DNA of 64,000 nt from Promethearchaeota archaeon. Its GTDB lineage: Archaea; Asgardarchaeota; Lokiarchaeia; Sigyniarchaeales; SOKP01. Below are positions 9,674-17,977 of this stretch, piece by piece; position 1 is the stretch's first letter, and every line of letters begins with the position of its first letter. Made by a program: the position numbers and the translations under genes. The DNA is taken from NCBI GenBank assembly GCA_016840085.1, contig JAEOTA010000088.1, positions 84,517 to 148,516 on the forward strand, read 5' to 3'. A model generated the notes under the pieces. That model ran no database searches. It was not told the DNA's origin and was given only the letters and a program-made list of their open reading frames with translations.

Positions 9674-10595
9674 GTATAATTCTAAACCTGTTTAGGTCTT
9701 TTAAATCCTTATATTCTTTAACATATTTCCGTGCGAATTTAAAATCATTTGTTCTCGTAAAAACGGTTCTATGTGCCATTGCGATGATTTGCGTGTTAAT
9801 AAAATCCAATTCACGTTGAATTACCCTTTTTGACATTCCAAAATGTCTATATTCTGATATTTCCTTATCATAAAAAACCAAACATAATCTCGGTGTTAAA
9901 GGAAAAAAAATTTCCACACCCTTCGCTGTGTATATTTGTCTACCAAAACCTCTAATTTTCAATTCTTTATTTTCAGGGGGTATATATACGCGCACGGGAT
10001 GGTCAGATGTGTAAAACTCTCTTTTTAAATCGTTTTTTAATAATACGGAACCTAACTCTGCCATCTCGAATATTGTTTCAATCGGATAATGAATGGTACC
10101 ATCTTCCATTTCCACGGGATTAATCATGACATTTAATTGCCCTCTCGCCGCACCTCCTTCTAATAATTTCTTTTTATATTCTTCGGAAAAGTTTTCAAAT
10201 GGAGGAAATCCTTGTTCTTCTTCAAAATTCTTGTAAACCAACTCATATATTTGGGCATTGCGGGTACGGGCGCTACGGGTACGTTCATTCTGTATAATTA
10301 TATAATGGTACATAATGTATTTATCATATAATGTTAAGTGTTTGATTGATTGGTCTTTTATGATTCTATGATATACCGTGGCGTGTAATCCTTCCAAATG
10401 CGAAAAGTAATTCTCAAACTCGGGTGGATCATCATTGTCATAAAAATATCTTTCCATTGCTACTTGTGTGATGTTTGAATTATACGATTTATCCAATTCC
10501 TTGTTATAACATTGAATTGAATATTCCCCCGACGCTTTTTGTATAGCGAAATTTTTCAAATAAAATTTCGGTACATAATGCTGCTTTTTTTTCAT
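9666..10595 (-). CDS. DUF4238 protein, full-length
   Basis: A 309-residue soluble protein with the DUF4238 hallmarks: N-terminal KKQHYVPKFYLKNFA, a strand IQCYNKE, the NERTRSARTRN helix, YTSDHPVRVY in the middle, and a C-terminal RTNDFKFARKYV. The family is sporadic in bacteria and archaea and has no established function that I know of. It lies six bases downstream of a second, shorter DUF4238 gene and overlaps the zincin gene by eight bases. GC content around 9.7-10.5 kb looks higher than in the flanks, in line with transfer. Confidence 0.7.
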   Translation of the reverse strand: MKKKQHYVPKFYLKNFAIQKASGEYSIQCYNKELDKSYNSNITQVAMERYFYDNDDPPEFENYFSHLEGLHATVYHRIIKDQSIKHLTLYDKYIMYHYIIIQNERTRSARTRNAQIYELVYKNFEEEQGFPPFENFSEEYKKKLLEGGAARGQLNVMINPVEMEDGTIHYPIETIFEMAELGSVLLKNDLKREFYTSDHPVRVYIPPENKELKIRGFGRQIYTAKGVEIFFPLTPRLCLVFYDKEISEYRHFGMSKRVIQRELDFINTQIIAMAHRTVFTRTNDFKFARKYVKEYKDLKDLNRFRIIHG

Positions 10596-10601
10596 ATTAT
10601 T

Positions 10602-11282
10602 TCATTCATCTTGGTTGCTCAAAAATTGTCTTACAAATTCAAAATCATTCGTTTTTGAAAAAATGAAATCTTTAGCTACCTGAATCATGGCTTTGTTAGC
10701 TTCATTAACAAACCATTTGCTTGCTTGTATTTTTTGACTTGGATACAATTGCATCCAATCTTCGCTATTGTTCATTATTAAAAATAGATCTGGTGCTAAT
10801 GGCATTGCAACTTTAATGCCTTTTTCATTTGATTTATCGAATTGTGAAATGGGATGGTCGCTCGTGTAAAATATCTTTTCTGTGTTGTTTTTCAAAATAT
10901 AATAATTGAAATTCATTAATTGTTCCATCGTTAATTCCCGTGCTCTGCGGGTGCGTGCATGGGTAAGATAAACGAATTCCATGATTTTTCTTTTCTCTGG
11001 TTCCATTAATGCATACATGGGGATTTCTTCAATAAATCTATAAATGGTGGAATGATAACCATCTATAATGCTCAATGCATCTTCAAAAATGTTATGCCTG
11101 TCGTAAAACCAATTTTCCTTGCAAATATTATTGATATTTGACTCAAATACATCCCCTGTCTTTTTATTATAACACCATACATAATGCTCCCCGTTTCTTT
11201 CTATTGAAAATTGTTTTAAATAAAACCTAGGTATATAATGTTGACCTTTCCTTTTTTGTCGGCTATTTCCTATTGGATGCAT
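10602..11282 (-). CDS. DUF4238 protein, short paralogue
   Basis: A 226-residue paralogue of the neighbouring DUF4238 protein. It shares GQHYIPRFYLKQFS at the N-terminus, CYNKKTGD, the ARTRRARE helix, FYTSDHPI and KTNDFEFVRQFL at the C-terminus. Compared with its neighbour it lacks about 80 residues between the ARTR helix and the TSDHP motif, so it is an internally deleted or minimal version. First gene of the three-gene minus-strand operon; about 160 bases separate its start from the TRAPP C-terminal copy. Two unequal paralogues side by side suggest a hetero-oligomer. Confidence 0.65.
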   Translation of the reverse strand: MHPIGNSRQKRKGQHYIPRFYLKQFSIERNGEHYVWCYNKKTGDVFESNINNICKENWFYDRHNIFEDALSIIDGYHSTIYRFIEEIPMYALMEPEKRKIMEFVYLTHARTRRARELTMEQLMNFNYYILKNNTEKIFYTSDHPISQFDKSNEKGIKVAMPLAPDLFLIMNNSEDWMQLYPSQKIQASKWFVNEANKAMIQVAKDFIFSKTNDFEFVRQFLSNQDE

Positions 11283-11441
11283 GTAATAATACCGTTTTAA
11301 TCCATAATGTTTACTTCATTATTACACACCCATATTCGTTTCAACCTATTATATTTTACTATTAATCCGGGGATGAGTTTTCATTCTCATTAAATGATGG
11401 TTGATTTTAATTCGAATTAGACTTCAATTAGTAATTTTATA

Positions 11442-11777
11442 ATGGCTCTTGAAAACCTAGGGATTGATTTCTCTGAATTAAAGGAAAATGTATGGGAAGA
11501 ATTAAAGAAAGAACGTGAAAATGGATTAATAAATGCAGAAGCTTCAGCAGTTGATAAAACACGTGAAAAAATTCCACAAATTATTAACATTATACAGCAA
11601 GTTGTAATGGTTATTAATGATATACTCACTTTACCAATTAGGGTATTAATCTCGGAAAGTCATTACGGACTGAAAACAGCCATAAATTCTGTTATTTCAG
11701 AAGAAGAGGGATTATACGGTTCTATTCGAGAACGCTTTGACAATTTATTTGATCAAATTGAAGAAATAAGAAAATAA
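11442..11777 (+). pseudogene. Stand-alone copy of the TRAPP-like protein's C-terminal domain
   Basis: This 111-codon ORF aligns without gaps with the last 111 residues of the 490-aa TRAPP-like protein, both beginning MALENLGIDFSELK and ending EEIRK or QEIRK. The nucleotide match is clear but diverged, so the duplication is not recent. A TAG lies in frame 24 bases upstream of the ATG, so nothing upstream is fused to it. It is either the 3' remnant of a tandem paralogue whose 5' part was replaced by the 6.9-11.3 kb island, or a small expressed gene. The ORF itself is intact. Confidence 0.6.
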
Positions 11778-11857
11778 TAAACATAAAATTGGTTAACATC
11801 ACTAGAACTCTTTTTTTATTTTTAAATTTATAAACTTTTGATATTATTTTAAACCTG

Positions 11858-13285
11858 TTAATAGTTTTTTTCTTTTTCAGCATAGTAAATATCAAAAATC
11901 CAATCTACAATATATTGAAAGAAAAATCGCTCTCGCAATACATCATAATGAGATTTTCCCCTTAAACTTGTTAATTTAGCAATATCTTCTGATTTTATTT
12001 TATCCTTAGCAACTAAATCCATACGCGTTATAAATTGATCTTTAAGCTTGATTTTTCTAAAAATAATAGAAATTGATTTAGAAATCTTTTTTATTATCTC
12101 TTTTAATTCCGATTTGTAATCCTGTTGAAATTCATCAATATCGTTAATGAAATTTATTATTTCTTTTAAAATTGAATCTCTATCGAAATAATTAATTAGT
12201 TCATTTGGATTAAGAATCCCTGATAAATAATCAATAATTTTTTCTCTAATGTCTATTTTAATATTAATATTTATTAACTCTTTTTCTAATTTACCTAAAA
12301 ATTGTCTTTTAAGAAATTGCTTGAATTTTATTATAATCGCTTCATTTTCTTTCTGATCTGAGCAAATTTCAATGATCTCTCCTTTTGGAGTGGAATAAGT
12401 GAATCCTAAACCCTGTGGCCCTAAACCTCCAAGTAGAACCATAGATAAACTGTAAAACTTATAATTATCTCTCGCCAAAATACTACCCAAGTTTTTCAAT
12501 ATGTTTTCTGGTGAAATAAAATGCTTTTTAATTTCACTGTATTCACGATTTTCCTCAACACCATAATAAAATGTTCTATAAATTACATTAAATTCCATAA
12601 ATCTCTTATTTTTATCATTTAAATCTATTTTTTCTTTTATTTCTTCATTTTTGAAAAAATTATAATACTTTTTAAAAATATCAATAAATCTCCTTATGGA
12701 ACTTAAATATCTTACACTTAAACCATATATAGTATACTGGTTGAAAAAATCATTCTTAATATAGTGCATTAGACCATCTCTATCTTGGAAATATGAATTC
12801 GATCTTTTCATGAAATGTTCGTAAATATCTCGTGGAAATACTAAATACACATAAGAAATAAATGAATCTGACACTTTACCATACAAATCATTTAAGTTAG
12901 CTAAAAATAACTTATCTTTTTTGATTTTTATTATTGAATTTTTTTCTTCTTCAGTTAATTCTTTTTCCAATAAACTATATTCATTACAAAATCTTAAAAT
13001 ATCAATTTGATCTCCCAATGCTGAAGTTTGATACTCAGTAGAAATCCTATCGATAAGATTCATAAGTACTTTAGAAATAAATTCAAATCGTTGATTTATT
13101 TTTTTTACATCAATAAAAATATCAAAATCAATCGATGCATTAAATAACTTCTTGAAGTTTTTTAATTGTCCATGCTTAAGGCATTTAGCTAATTCCTCAT
13201 AATAAGCTATTTCAAATAATTGCTTATCTTTGATATTTGAAGTTTTTAATTTGAATTCCTCAAAAAATTGATTTGAATGCATCAT
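11858..13285 (-). CDS. Unknown 475-aa helical protein
   Basis: Not recognised. It is a lysine-, isoleucine- and phenylalanine-rich soluble protein, mostly helical, with long charged stretches at residues 330-430 that could form coiled coils. The only compact-looking part is SMVLLGGLGPQGLGFTYSTP with the following strand EIIEICSD (residues 285-315). No catalytic motif or membrane segment is evident. It stands alone on the minus strand between the TRAPP C-terminal copy and the Roadblock gene and may belong to the accessory island or to the core genome. Confidence 0.45.
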   Translation of the reverse strand: MMHSNQFFEEFKLKTSNIKDKQLFEIAYYEELAKCLKHGQLKNFKKLFNASIDFDIFIDVKKINQRFEFISKVLMNLIDRISTEYQTSALGDQIDILRFCNEYSLLEKELTEEEKNSIIKIKKDKLFLANLNDLYGKVSDSFISYVYLVFPRDIYEHFMKRSNSYFQDRDGLMHYIKNDFFNQYTIYGLSVRYLSSIRRFIDIFKKYYNFFKNEEIKEKIDLNDKNKRFMEFNVIYRTFYYGVEENREYSEIKKHFISPENILKNLGSILARDNYKFYSLSMVLLGGLGPQGLGFTYSTPKGEIIEICSDQKENEAIIIKFKQFLKRQFLGKLEKELININIKIDIREKIIDYLSGILNPNELINYFDRDSILKEIINFINDIDEFQQDYKSELKEIIKKISKSISIIFRKIKLKDQFITRMDLVAKDKIKSEDIAKLTSLRGKSHYDVLRERFFFQYIVDWIFDIYYAEKEKNY

Positions 13286-13355
13286 AAAAATAATAAGATA
13301 AAAGATTTAATAAAAATACATTCATTGCTAATGTTATTGCTATGATTAAAACAAA

Positions 13356-13727
13356 TTAATCTAAAAGTTCAGCAATTTTCTTAGAAACACTTTGAATGTT
13401 TAAGAAAACCATCCCCAGTGAAGCATCGCTTCGAGCTAACGTGCATAAAATTGCATTTTCTCCTGCTTTTGACAAAATAATTATCCCATCAACGCCTTCT
13501 ATAAGAATTCGTTTTAAATCTCCACGAGCAAGCTCCTCTACAGCACGTTCTGATACACTTAGAATCGCTGCACTCATAGCACTGACAATCCCATCGTTTA
13601 CATCTCTAGCCAACGCCGAACAAATCGGAAGGCCTTGCACACTCACTATTGCACTTCCTTGGATATCGGGATTAACTGCTTCCATTTGGCGTAATAAGTC
13701 AGTGAGTTCAGCAATGTTTTCACTCAA
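13356..13727 (-). CDS. Roadblock/LC7 domain protein
   Basis: A 123-residue single-domain Roadblock/LC7 protein: helix LTDLLRQMEAVNPDIQGSAI, strand AIVSVQGLPICSAL, helix MSAAILSVSERAVEELARG, strands RILIEGVDGIIILSKAG and ENAILCTLARSDASLGMVFL, final helix. The order and length match archaeal and bacterial MglB/Roadblock proteins, which dimerise and bind small GTPases as activators or scaffolds. Asgard genomes carry many such proteins. No GTPase gene is adjacent. Divergent from the methionine aminopeptidase gene. Confidence 0.88.
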   Translation of the reverse strand: MSENIAELTDLLRQMEAVNPDIQGSAIVSVQGLPICSALARDVNDGIVSAMSAAILSVSERAVEELARGDLKRILIEGVDGIIILSKAGENAILCTLARSDASLGMVFLNIQSVSKKIAELLD

Positions 13728-13884
13728 CGATTAATCAACTTGAATAAATAGTGCTTAATAATCTAATAAGATAATTATATTATAAAATTATTTTTTTTTT
13801 GATCTTATTTTAATGTTAACTTTATTATAAAAGTTAATTCATATTTAAAAAATATTTTTATCAAACACCACATTAGTAATTGTA

Positions 13885-14862
13885 ATGACTGAGAATCAAA
13901 AATTAAAAAGCGATACGCAAGAAGAAAAAAGTAAGGAAGAATTGGAAAAAGAAGAAGAAGAAAAAATTAAAGTAAACTCACTAAGAAAAGCTGGAAAAAT
14001 TGCTCAGCAGGTAAAAGAGTTTATCAAGCCAAAAATAAAAGTAGGAGCAAAAGCAATAGACTTAATTACTATTACTGAGGCAAAAATTGAAGAATTAGGT
14101 GGATTTTCTGCTTTTCCTGTAAATTTAAGTATAAATAATATTGCTGCGCATTACACCTCTCCAATAAAAGATGATGGTTTGACTATTAACGATGATGATA
14201 TTGTTAAAATCGATTTAGGAGTTCATGTTGAAGGTTATATTGTTGATACTGCTTTTACAGTTAAATTCAATGAAGATGAATCACTTGAAAATATAATTCA
14301 AGCTACTGAAGTAGCTCTTGATGCTGCAAAAATGATGGTCAAACCTAAATTAAATACAAAAGAAATAGGAAAAAAAATTGAAAGTATTGTAAGGGGATTT
14401 AAGTATAATCCAATAAAAGAACTTGGTGGTCACCAAATTGAGAGATGGACTGTTCACGGAAAAAAAGCATTACCAGAATTAGGATCTCAAGGTGGTGATA
14501 TTATAGAGGAAGGAGAAATATTTGCTATAGAGATATTTGCAAGTACAGGTGAAGGATCAGTTCATAATACTCCATATTCATATATATACGAATTAAATCC
14601 ATATGCTGGAAGAGTTCCTTTACGTAGGAAGGTATCTAAACAACTTTTAGGTTTTATCAATAAGAATTATAAGACTTTACCTTTTGCCGAAAGATGGTTA
14701 GCGAAAGAATTTAGATTAGGCGTAGCATTTGGACTTCAAGAACTTGTACAACAAGGAAAATTACAAGCCCATTATGTTCTGGCAGAAAAAAAAGGTGAAT
14801 ATGTTGCTCAATCAGAACAAACTATACTAATAACTGAGGACGGATATGAACAATTAACTTAA
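13885..14862 (+). CDS. map: Methionine aminopeptidase, type II
   Basis: Removes the initiator methionine from nascent proteins; cytosolic dinuclear metalloenzyme. The pita-bread fold ligands are visible: the first Asp in KIDLGVHVEG, the second in IVDTAF, His in LGGHQIERWTVHG, Glu in IFAIEIFAS and Glu in QSEQTILI. The roughly 60-residue insertion before the C-terminal strand (NKNYKTLPFAERWLAKEF) marks type II. An N-terminal charged tail of about 30 residues (EEKSKEELEKEEEEK) precedes the catalytic core, as in eukaryotic MetAP2-like proteins. The downstream glycosyltransferase begins 41 bases later. Confidence 0.95.
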   Translation: MTENQKLKSDTQEEKSKEELEKEEEEKIKVNSLRKAGKIAQQVKEFIKPKIKVGAKAIDLITITEAKIEELGGFSAFPVNLSINNIAAHYTSPIKDDGLTINDDDIVKIDLGVHVEGYIVDTAFTVKFNEDESLENIIQATEVALDAAKMMVKPKLNTKEIGKKIESIVRGFKYNPIKELGGHQIERWTVHGKKALPELGSQGGDIIEEGEIFAIEIFASTGEGSVHNTPYSYIYELNPYAGRVPLRRKVSKQLLGFINKNYKTLPFAERWLAKEFRLGVAFGLQELVQQGKLQAHYVLAEKKGEYVAQSEQTILITEDGYEQLT

Positions 14863-14903
14863 CTTTTTCAAGATTTTTATTAACAAAAATTGATAAGTTT
14901 TTT

Positions 14904-16013
14904 ATGGAAAAATTAAATATATGCCTTGTTTCTTTAACAATCGCTCCAGACAGCCAAGATGGAGCTGGAAAAAGTTTTAGAGGAATTTTTGATTATCTCA
15001 GAAAGCAAGGACATAATGTTAAATTAATCACAGGTAAATGGAATATCGATCTCAATGATCCTGATATCATACAAATTAATTTAATACGGAAACGTTTTCT
15101 TTGGGCGCCTCAATTTTTCTTGAACGCAATCAAATCTATCAATAAATATAAATTTGATATTTTCCATGGAAATGCTCCTAAAGGCACTTTACCCATTTTA
15201 TTTGCCAATAAAAAGAAATTTATCACTACAATTCATGATTTAGGACCATTTGAAACTACATTTACTAAAATTCCTATAGAAAAATATTTAATTAAGTTAG
15301 CTGTACAAAAAGCATCAATGATAACAACTGTTTCTGATTTTATAAAAAATGAAATTAATTATTATATACCCAAAGTAAATTTGAATAAAATTTCCACTAT
15401 ATATAACGGTATTGAAGATAAATTTAAACCATATCCAAAAGAAGCTGAAAAACTGAAAGATAAATTGTCGATTGAAGGGCCAGTACTTCTCTATATTGGA
15501 CGAATAGCATTTTATAAGGGTGTGGATGATATCATTGCTGCTTATAATATTGTAAAAAAATCAATTCCAAATATTAATTTAGTTATTGGTGGGAAACCTG
15601 ATTTCCAAATGGAAAAGATTTATAATGAGTGGGTAACTAAATATAAAGATATTCATTTTGTTGGTTTCGTGCCTGATAATGAAATTCCTTATTATTATTC
15701 TTTAGGAGATATTTTCATTACTTATTCTTTTGCATCCGAAGGTTTTGGCTTAACTCCTATTGAGGCTATAGCATGTGGAACTCCAGTTATTTGTTCTTCA
15801 ATGATAGCCTATAAAGAAATTTTAAAAGATAATGCTATCTATGTTGCTCCTAGGAATCCTAATCAATTGGCTAGAGAAATTATTCGCTTATTACGAAATG
15901 ATTTTGACAGGAATAACCTAATTAATAAAGCTCAAAAATTTATAACAAGATATACATGGAATTCTGTAGGTGAAAAACTTGAAACCATCTATAAAAAATT
16001 CCTTTATGATTAA
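14904..16013 (+). CDS. GT4-family glycosyltransferase
   Basis: A 369-residue GT-B glycosyltransferase transferring a sugar from a nucleotide donor. The N-terminal domain has TIHDLGP and TVSDFIKNEI; the C-terminal donor-binding domain has LYIGRIAFYKGVDDII, GGKPDF, HFVGFVPDNEIPYYYSLGDIF and SFASEGFGLTPIEAIACGTPVI, whose Glu pair is the EX7E signature. No signal peptide. Convergent with a DUF354 protein; both probably act on surface glycans or protein glycosylation. Substrate unknown. Confidence 0.88.
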   Translation: MEKLNICLVSLTIAPDSQDGAGKSFRGIFDYLRKQGHNVKLITGKWNIDLNDPDIIQINLIRKRFLWAPQFFLNAIKSINKYKFDIFHGNAPKGTLPILFANKKKFITTIHDLGPFETTFTKIPIEKYLIKLAVQKASMITTVSDFIKNEINYYIPKVNLNKISTIYNGIEDKFKPYPKEAEKLKDKLSIEGPVLLYIGRIAFYKGVDDIIAAYNIVKKSIPNINLVIGGKPDFQMEKIYNEWVTKYKDIHFVGFVPDNEIPYYYSLGDIFITYSFASEGFGLTPIEAIACGTPVICSSMIAYKEILKDNAIYVAPRNPNQLAREIIRLLRNDFDRNNLINKAQKFITRYTWNSVGEKLETIYKKFLYD

Positions 16014-16042
16014 AAGCTTATTCGGTTTAAGTTTTAATCTAT

Positions 16043-17155
16043 CTAAACTAATTTATCTTTAACAAAATTAAAACAAATTTCTACAGGATTTTCAAATTGT
16101 TTAATTTTTTCTTTAAACAAATTTATTCTGAATCTGTTTGATGATGGCTCTTTCGAAAGAATTTCTATGGATCTTTTTATCAATTGTTCTTTATCTTTTA
16201 TATGTTCTAATGGAAATCCATTTTTCATTAGAAATAATTCTTGAGGTGCAGAGTCTCCTGGAAAAAATTCTATACTAGGAACATTTAATAGACTTGCTTC
16301 ACGAACAATAGTTCCGCCACCACTCAAAGTTAAGGCTCCATAAAAACATAAATTAACTATATTGGGTAAATATTGAGTAATTATAACATTTTTTTCTTTG
16401 CTATATTCATTGAGCTTTTTTGAGAGAAATTGCTCTTGTCTATCTGTCCTGACAAGGATTAAATATTTATGGTTAGGAAATTCTTTATATATTGGTGAAA
16501 AGAACTCACTTATCATCGTTTCCTCCGGTTTAAATTTATCAATTAGATAACAGGCATGAGTAGGTTCGCTTCTAATTAACACAAACTTTCCTTTTTCTAA
16601 ATCAAATTTATTTAGAATGTTTGGATTGGGAGTATATTCCGAAAGCCAAGCAATTTCATCTAAACCATTATAACGAATTATTTTTTCTGGGGCAGCATGT
16701 AGTTGTACATACAATTTTTTAGGGATACAATCCGGTGTAATAACGTTTCCAATTAATGGATGAATTAATTTACAAACAGGTTCATTTCGAGGTTCATCAT
16801 TAAACCCTATTGAAGGAATATTTAATCCATAAGCAATTCGTGTACCTTCTACTGATAAAAAAGTTATAAAATAATTAGGAGAGAATTTTTTGACTAAAGG
16901 GAAAAGATCCTTCAAACGTTCTATATATGTGCTAAGCTTATTATCTAATCTATCACCACCATGTTTCCCGATCTTTTTATAATTTACCCCAGTACTATCT
17001 AAAATTTGAAATGTAGAATCATAATTTCGAGCAGTAATTAAAAGTTCTGATTTTTCTTTTTCAAACATTCTTATTAACGAACGAAACATAATAGCGCTTT
17101 TAGGTTGCTCAATATCTATCCATATTTTTTTACGTTGAAGACTCATATTAAACAT
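16043..17155 (-). CDS. DUF354 glycosyltransferase-like protein
   Basis: A 370-residue protein of the DUF354 family, which has a GT-B fold related to UDP-GlcNAc 2-epimerase and MurG-type enzymes. Typical elements are KIWIDIEQPKSAIMFRSLI, LLITARNYDSTFQIL, GKHGG, PSIGFNDEPRNEP and YGALTLSGGGTIVREASLLNVPS followed by EFFPGD. The GGGT-xxxEA segment is the sugar-nucleotide binding loop. ATG at 17143 (MSLQRKKIW) is an alternative start close to the usual family N-terminus. Probably works with the neighbouring GT4 enzyme. Confidence 0.8.
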   Translation of the reverse strand: MFNMSLQRKKIWIDIEQPKSAIMFRSLIRMFEKEKSELLITARNYDSTFQILDSTGVNYKKIGKHGGDRLDNKLSTYIERLKDLFPLVKKFSPNYFITFLSVEGTRIAYGLNIPSIGFNDEPRNEPVCKLIHPLIGNVITPDCIPKKLYVQLHAAPEKIIRYNGLDEIAWLSEYTPNPNILNKFDLEKGKFVLIRSEPTHACYLIDKFKPEETMISEFFSPIYKEFPNHKYLILVRTDRQEQFLSKKLNEYSKEKNVIITQYLPNIVNLCFYGALTLSGGGTIVREASLLNVPSIEFFPGDSAPQELFLMKNGFPLEHIKDKEQLIKRSIEILSKEPSSNRFRINLFKEKIKQFENPVEICFNFVKDKLV

Positions 17156-17277
17156 TAAAATAGTAAAGATGTTAAAATGTTTATGATAAAAAGTATTATA
17201 ATTTTTAGAAATTTTAACAGTTTATATGATTTTCTAAAATCTAAACATTTATTTTTATAAAAAAAATGAAATGATTA

Positions 17278-17571
17278 TCATTTTCCACATATACATGGAT
17301 TTGATTTGCATTTAATACACATATTAGGATATTTTTTTAATAAACTTAGTTCAAGATCAATTTCTAATAAGTTTGCTATTGAAGATGTCCATGCAATTAT
17401 ATCAGCTAATTCTTCTGATACTTTATTTTTATCGATTTTATTATATTTAAAAATTCTTGCTAATTCTCCAATCTCTTCTATTAACCATATAAAAGTGCTC
17501 TTCAAGCCTCTTTTTTTATCTTGTTCAAAATAGAGACTTTTTATTAATTCTTGGAATTTTAAAATTTTCAT
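17278..17571 (-). CDS. MazG-like nucleotide pyrophosphohydrolase
   Basis: A 97-residue all-alpha NTP pyrophosphohydrolase domain. The metal-binding motif EEIGELARIFK with the later EELADIIAW matches the ExxE...ExxD pattern of MazG/dUTPase-like proteins. A C-terminal tail has CIKCKSNPCICGK, a probable zinc knuckle seen in several archaeal MazG proteins. Likely clears aberrant nucleoside triphosphates in the cytosol. About 50 bases upstream of it (47 bases from its start) lies the Sec61beta gene on the same strand, so they may be co-transcribed. Confidence 0.85.
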   Translation of the reverse strand: MKILKFQELIKSLYFEQDKKRGLKSTFIWLIEEIGELARIFKYNKIDKNKVSEELADIIAWTSSIANLLEIDLELSLLKKYPNMCIKCKSNPCICGK

Positions 17572-17618
17572 CTAAAAAAAAAATAAGTAATTTACTTAAT
17601 ATATGGTAAGGGATTAGA

Positions 17619-17840
17619 TTAACCACCACCTGGAGTAAAAAGCCAACTAAAAACACCTAAATGTGCTAATATTACTAATAATATAAGAGTTACTGAGAGT
17701 AGCACTGTACTTATTGGACCAACTTTAATACCAATTGAGCTGTCTTCAAAAAATCTCATTAATCCTGCTCCTCCCATAGGCATTGGAGCACTTCCACTCC
17801 TTCTCTTCTTACGTCTAGATTGAGTACGACGGGATGACAT
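17619..17840 (-). CDS. secG: Protein translocase subunit Sec61beta
   Basis: A 73-residue tail-anchored subunit of the SecYEG/Sec61 channel. It has the archaeal pattern: basic N-terminus with SSRRTQSRRKKRR, a short GGAGLMRFFEDSSIGIKVGP segment and a single C-terminal membrane helix (VLLSVTLILLVILAHLGVF). Length and topology are typical. It sits beside the divergent ribophorin I-like gene, giving a secretion and glycosylation context. Confidence 0.9.
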   Translation of the reverse strand: MSSRRTQSRRKKRRSGSAPMPMGGAGLMRFFEDSSIGIKVGPISTVLLSVTLILLVILAHLGVFSWLFTPGGG

Positions 17841-17977
17841 TTTGAAATATGTGACTTAAGCTTTTTACACTTATATAGTCTATAAATAATAATAAAAATA
17901 TAAAATTTTATCTTTAAAGTTTAAATTTATTATCTAATAAATTTTTATAAATTAATTTTATTTTTTTAAGATAAATT

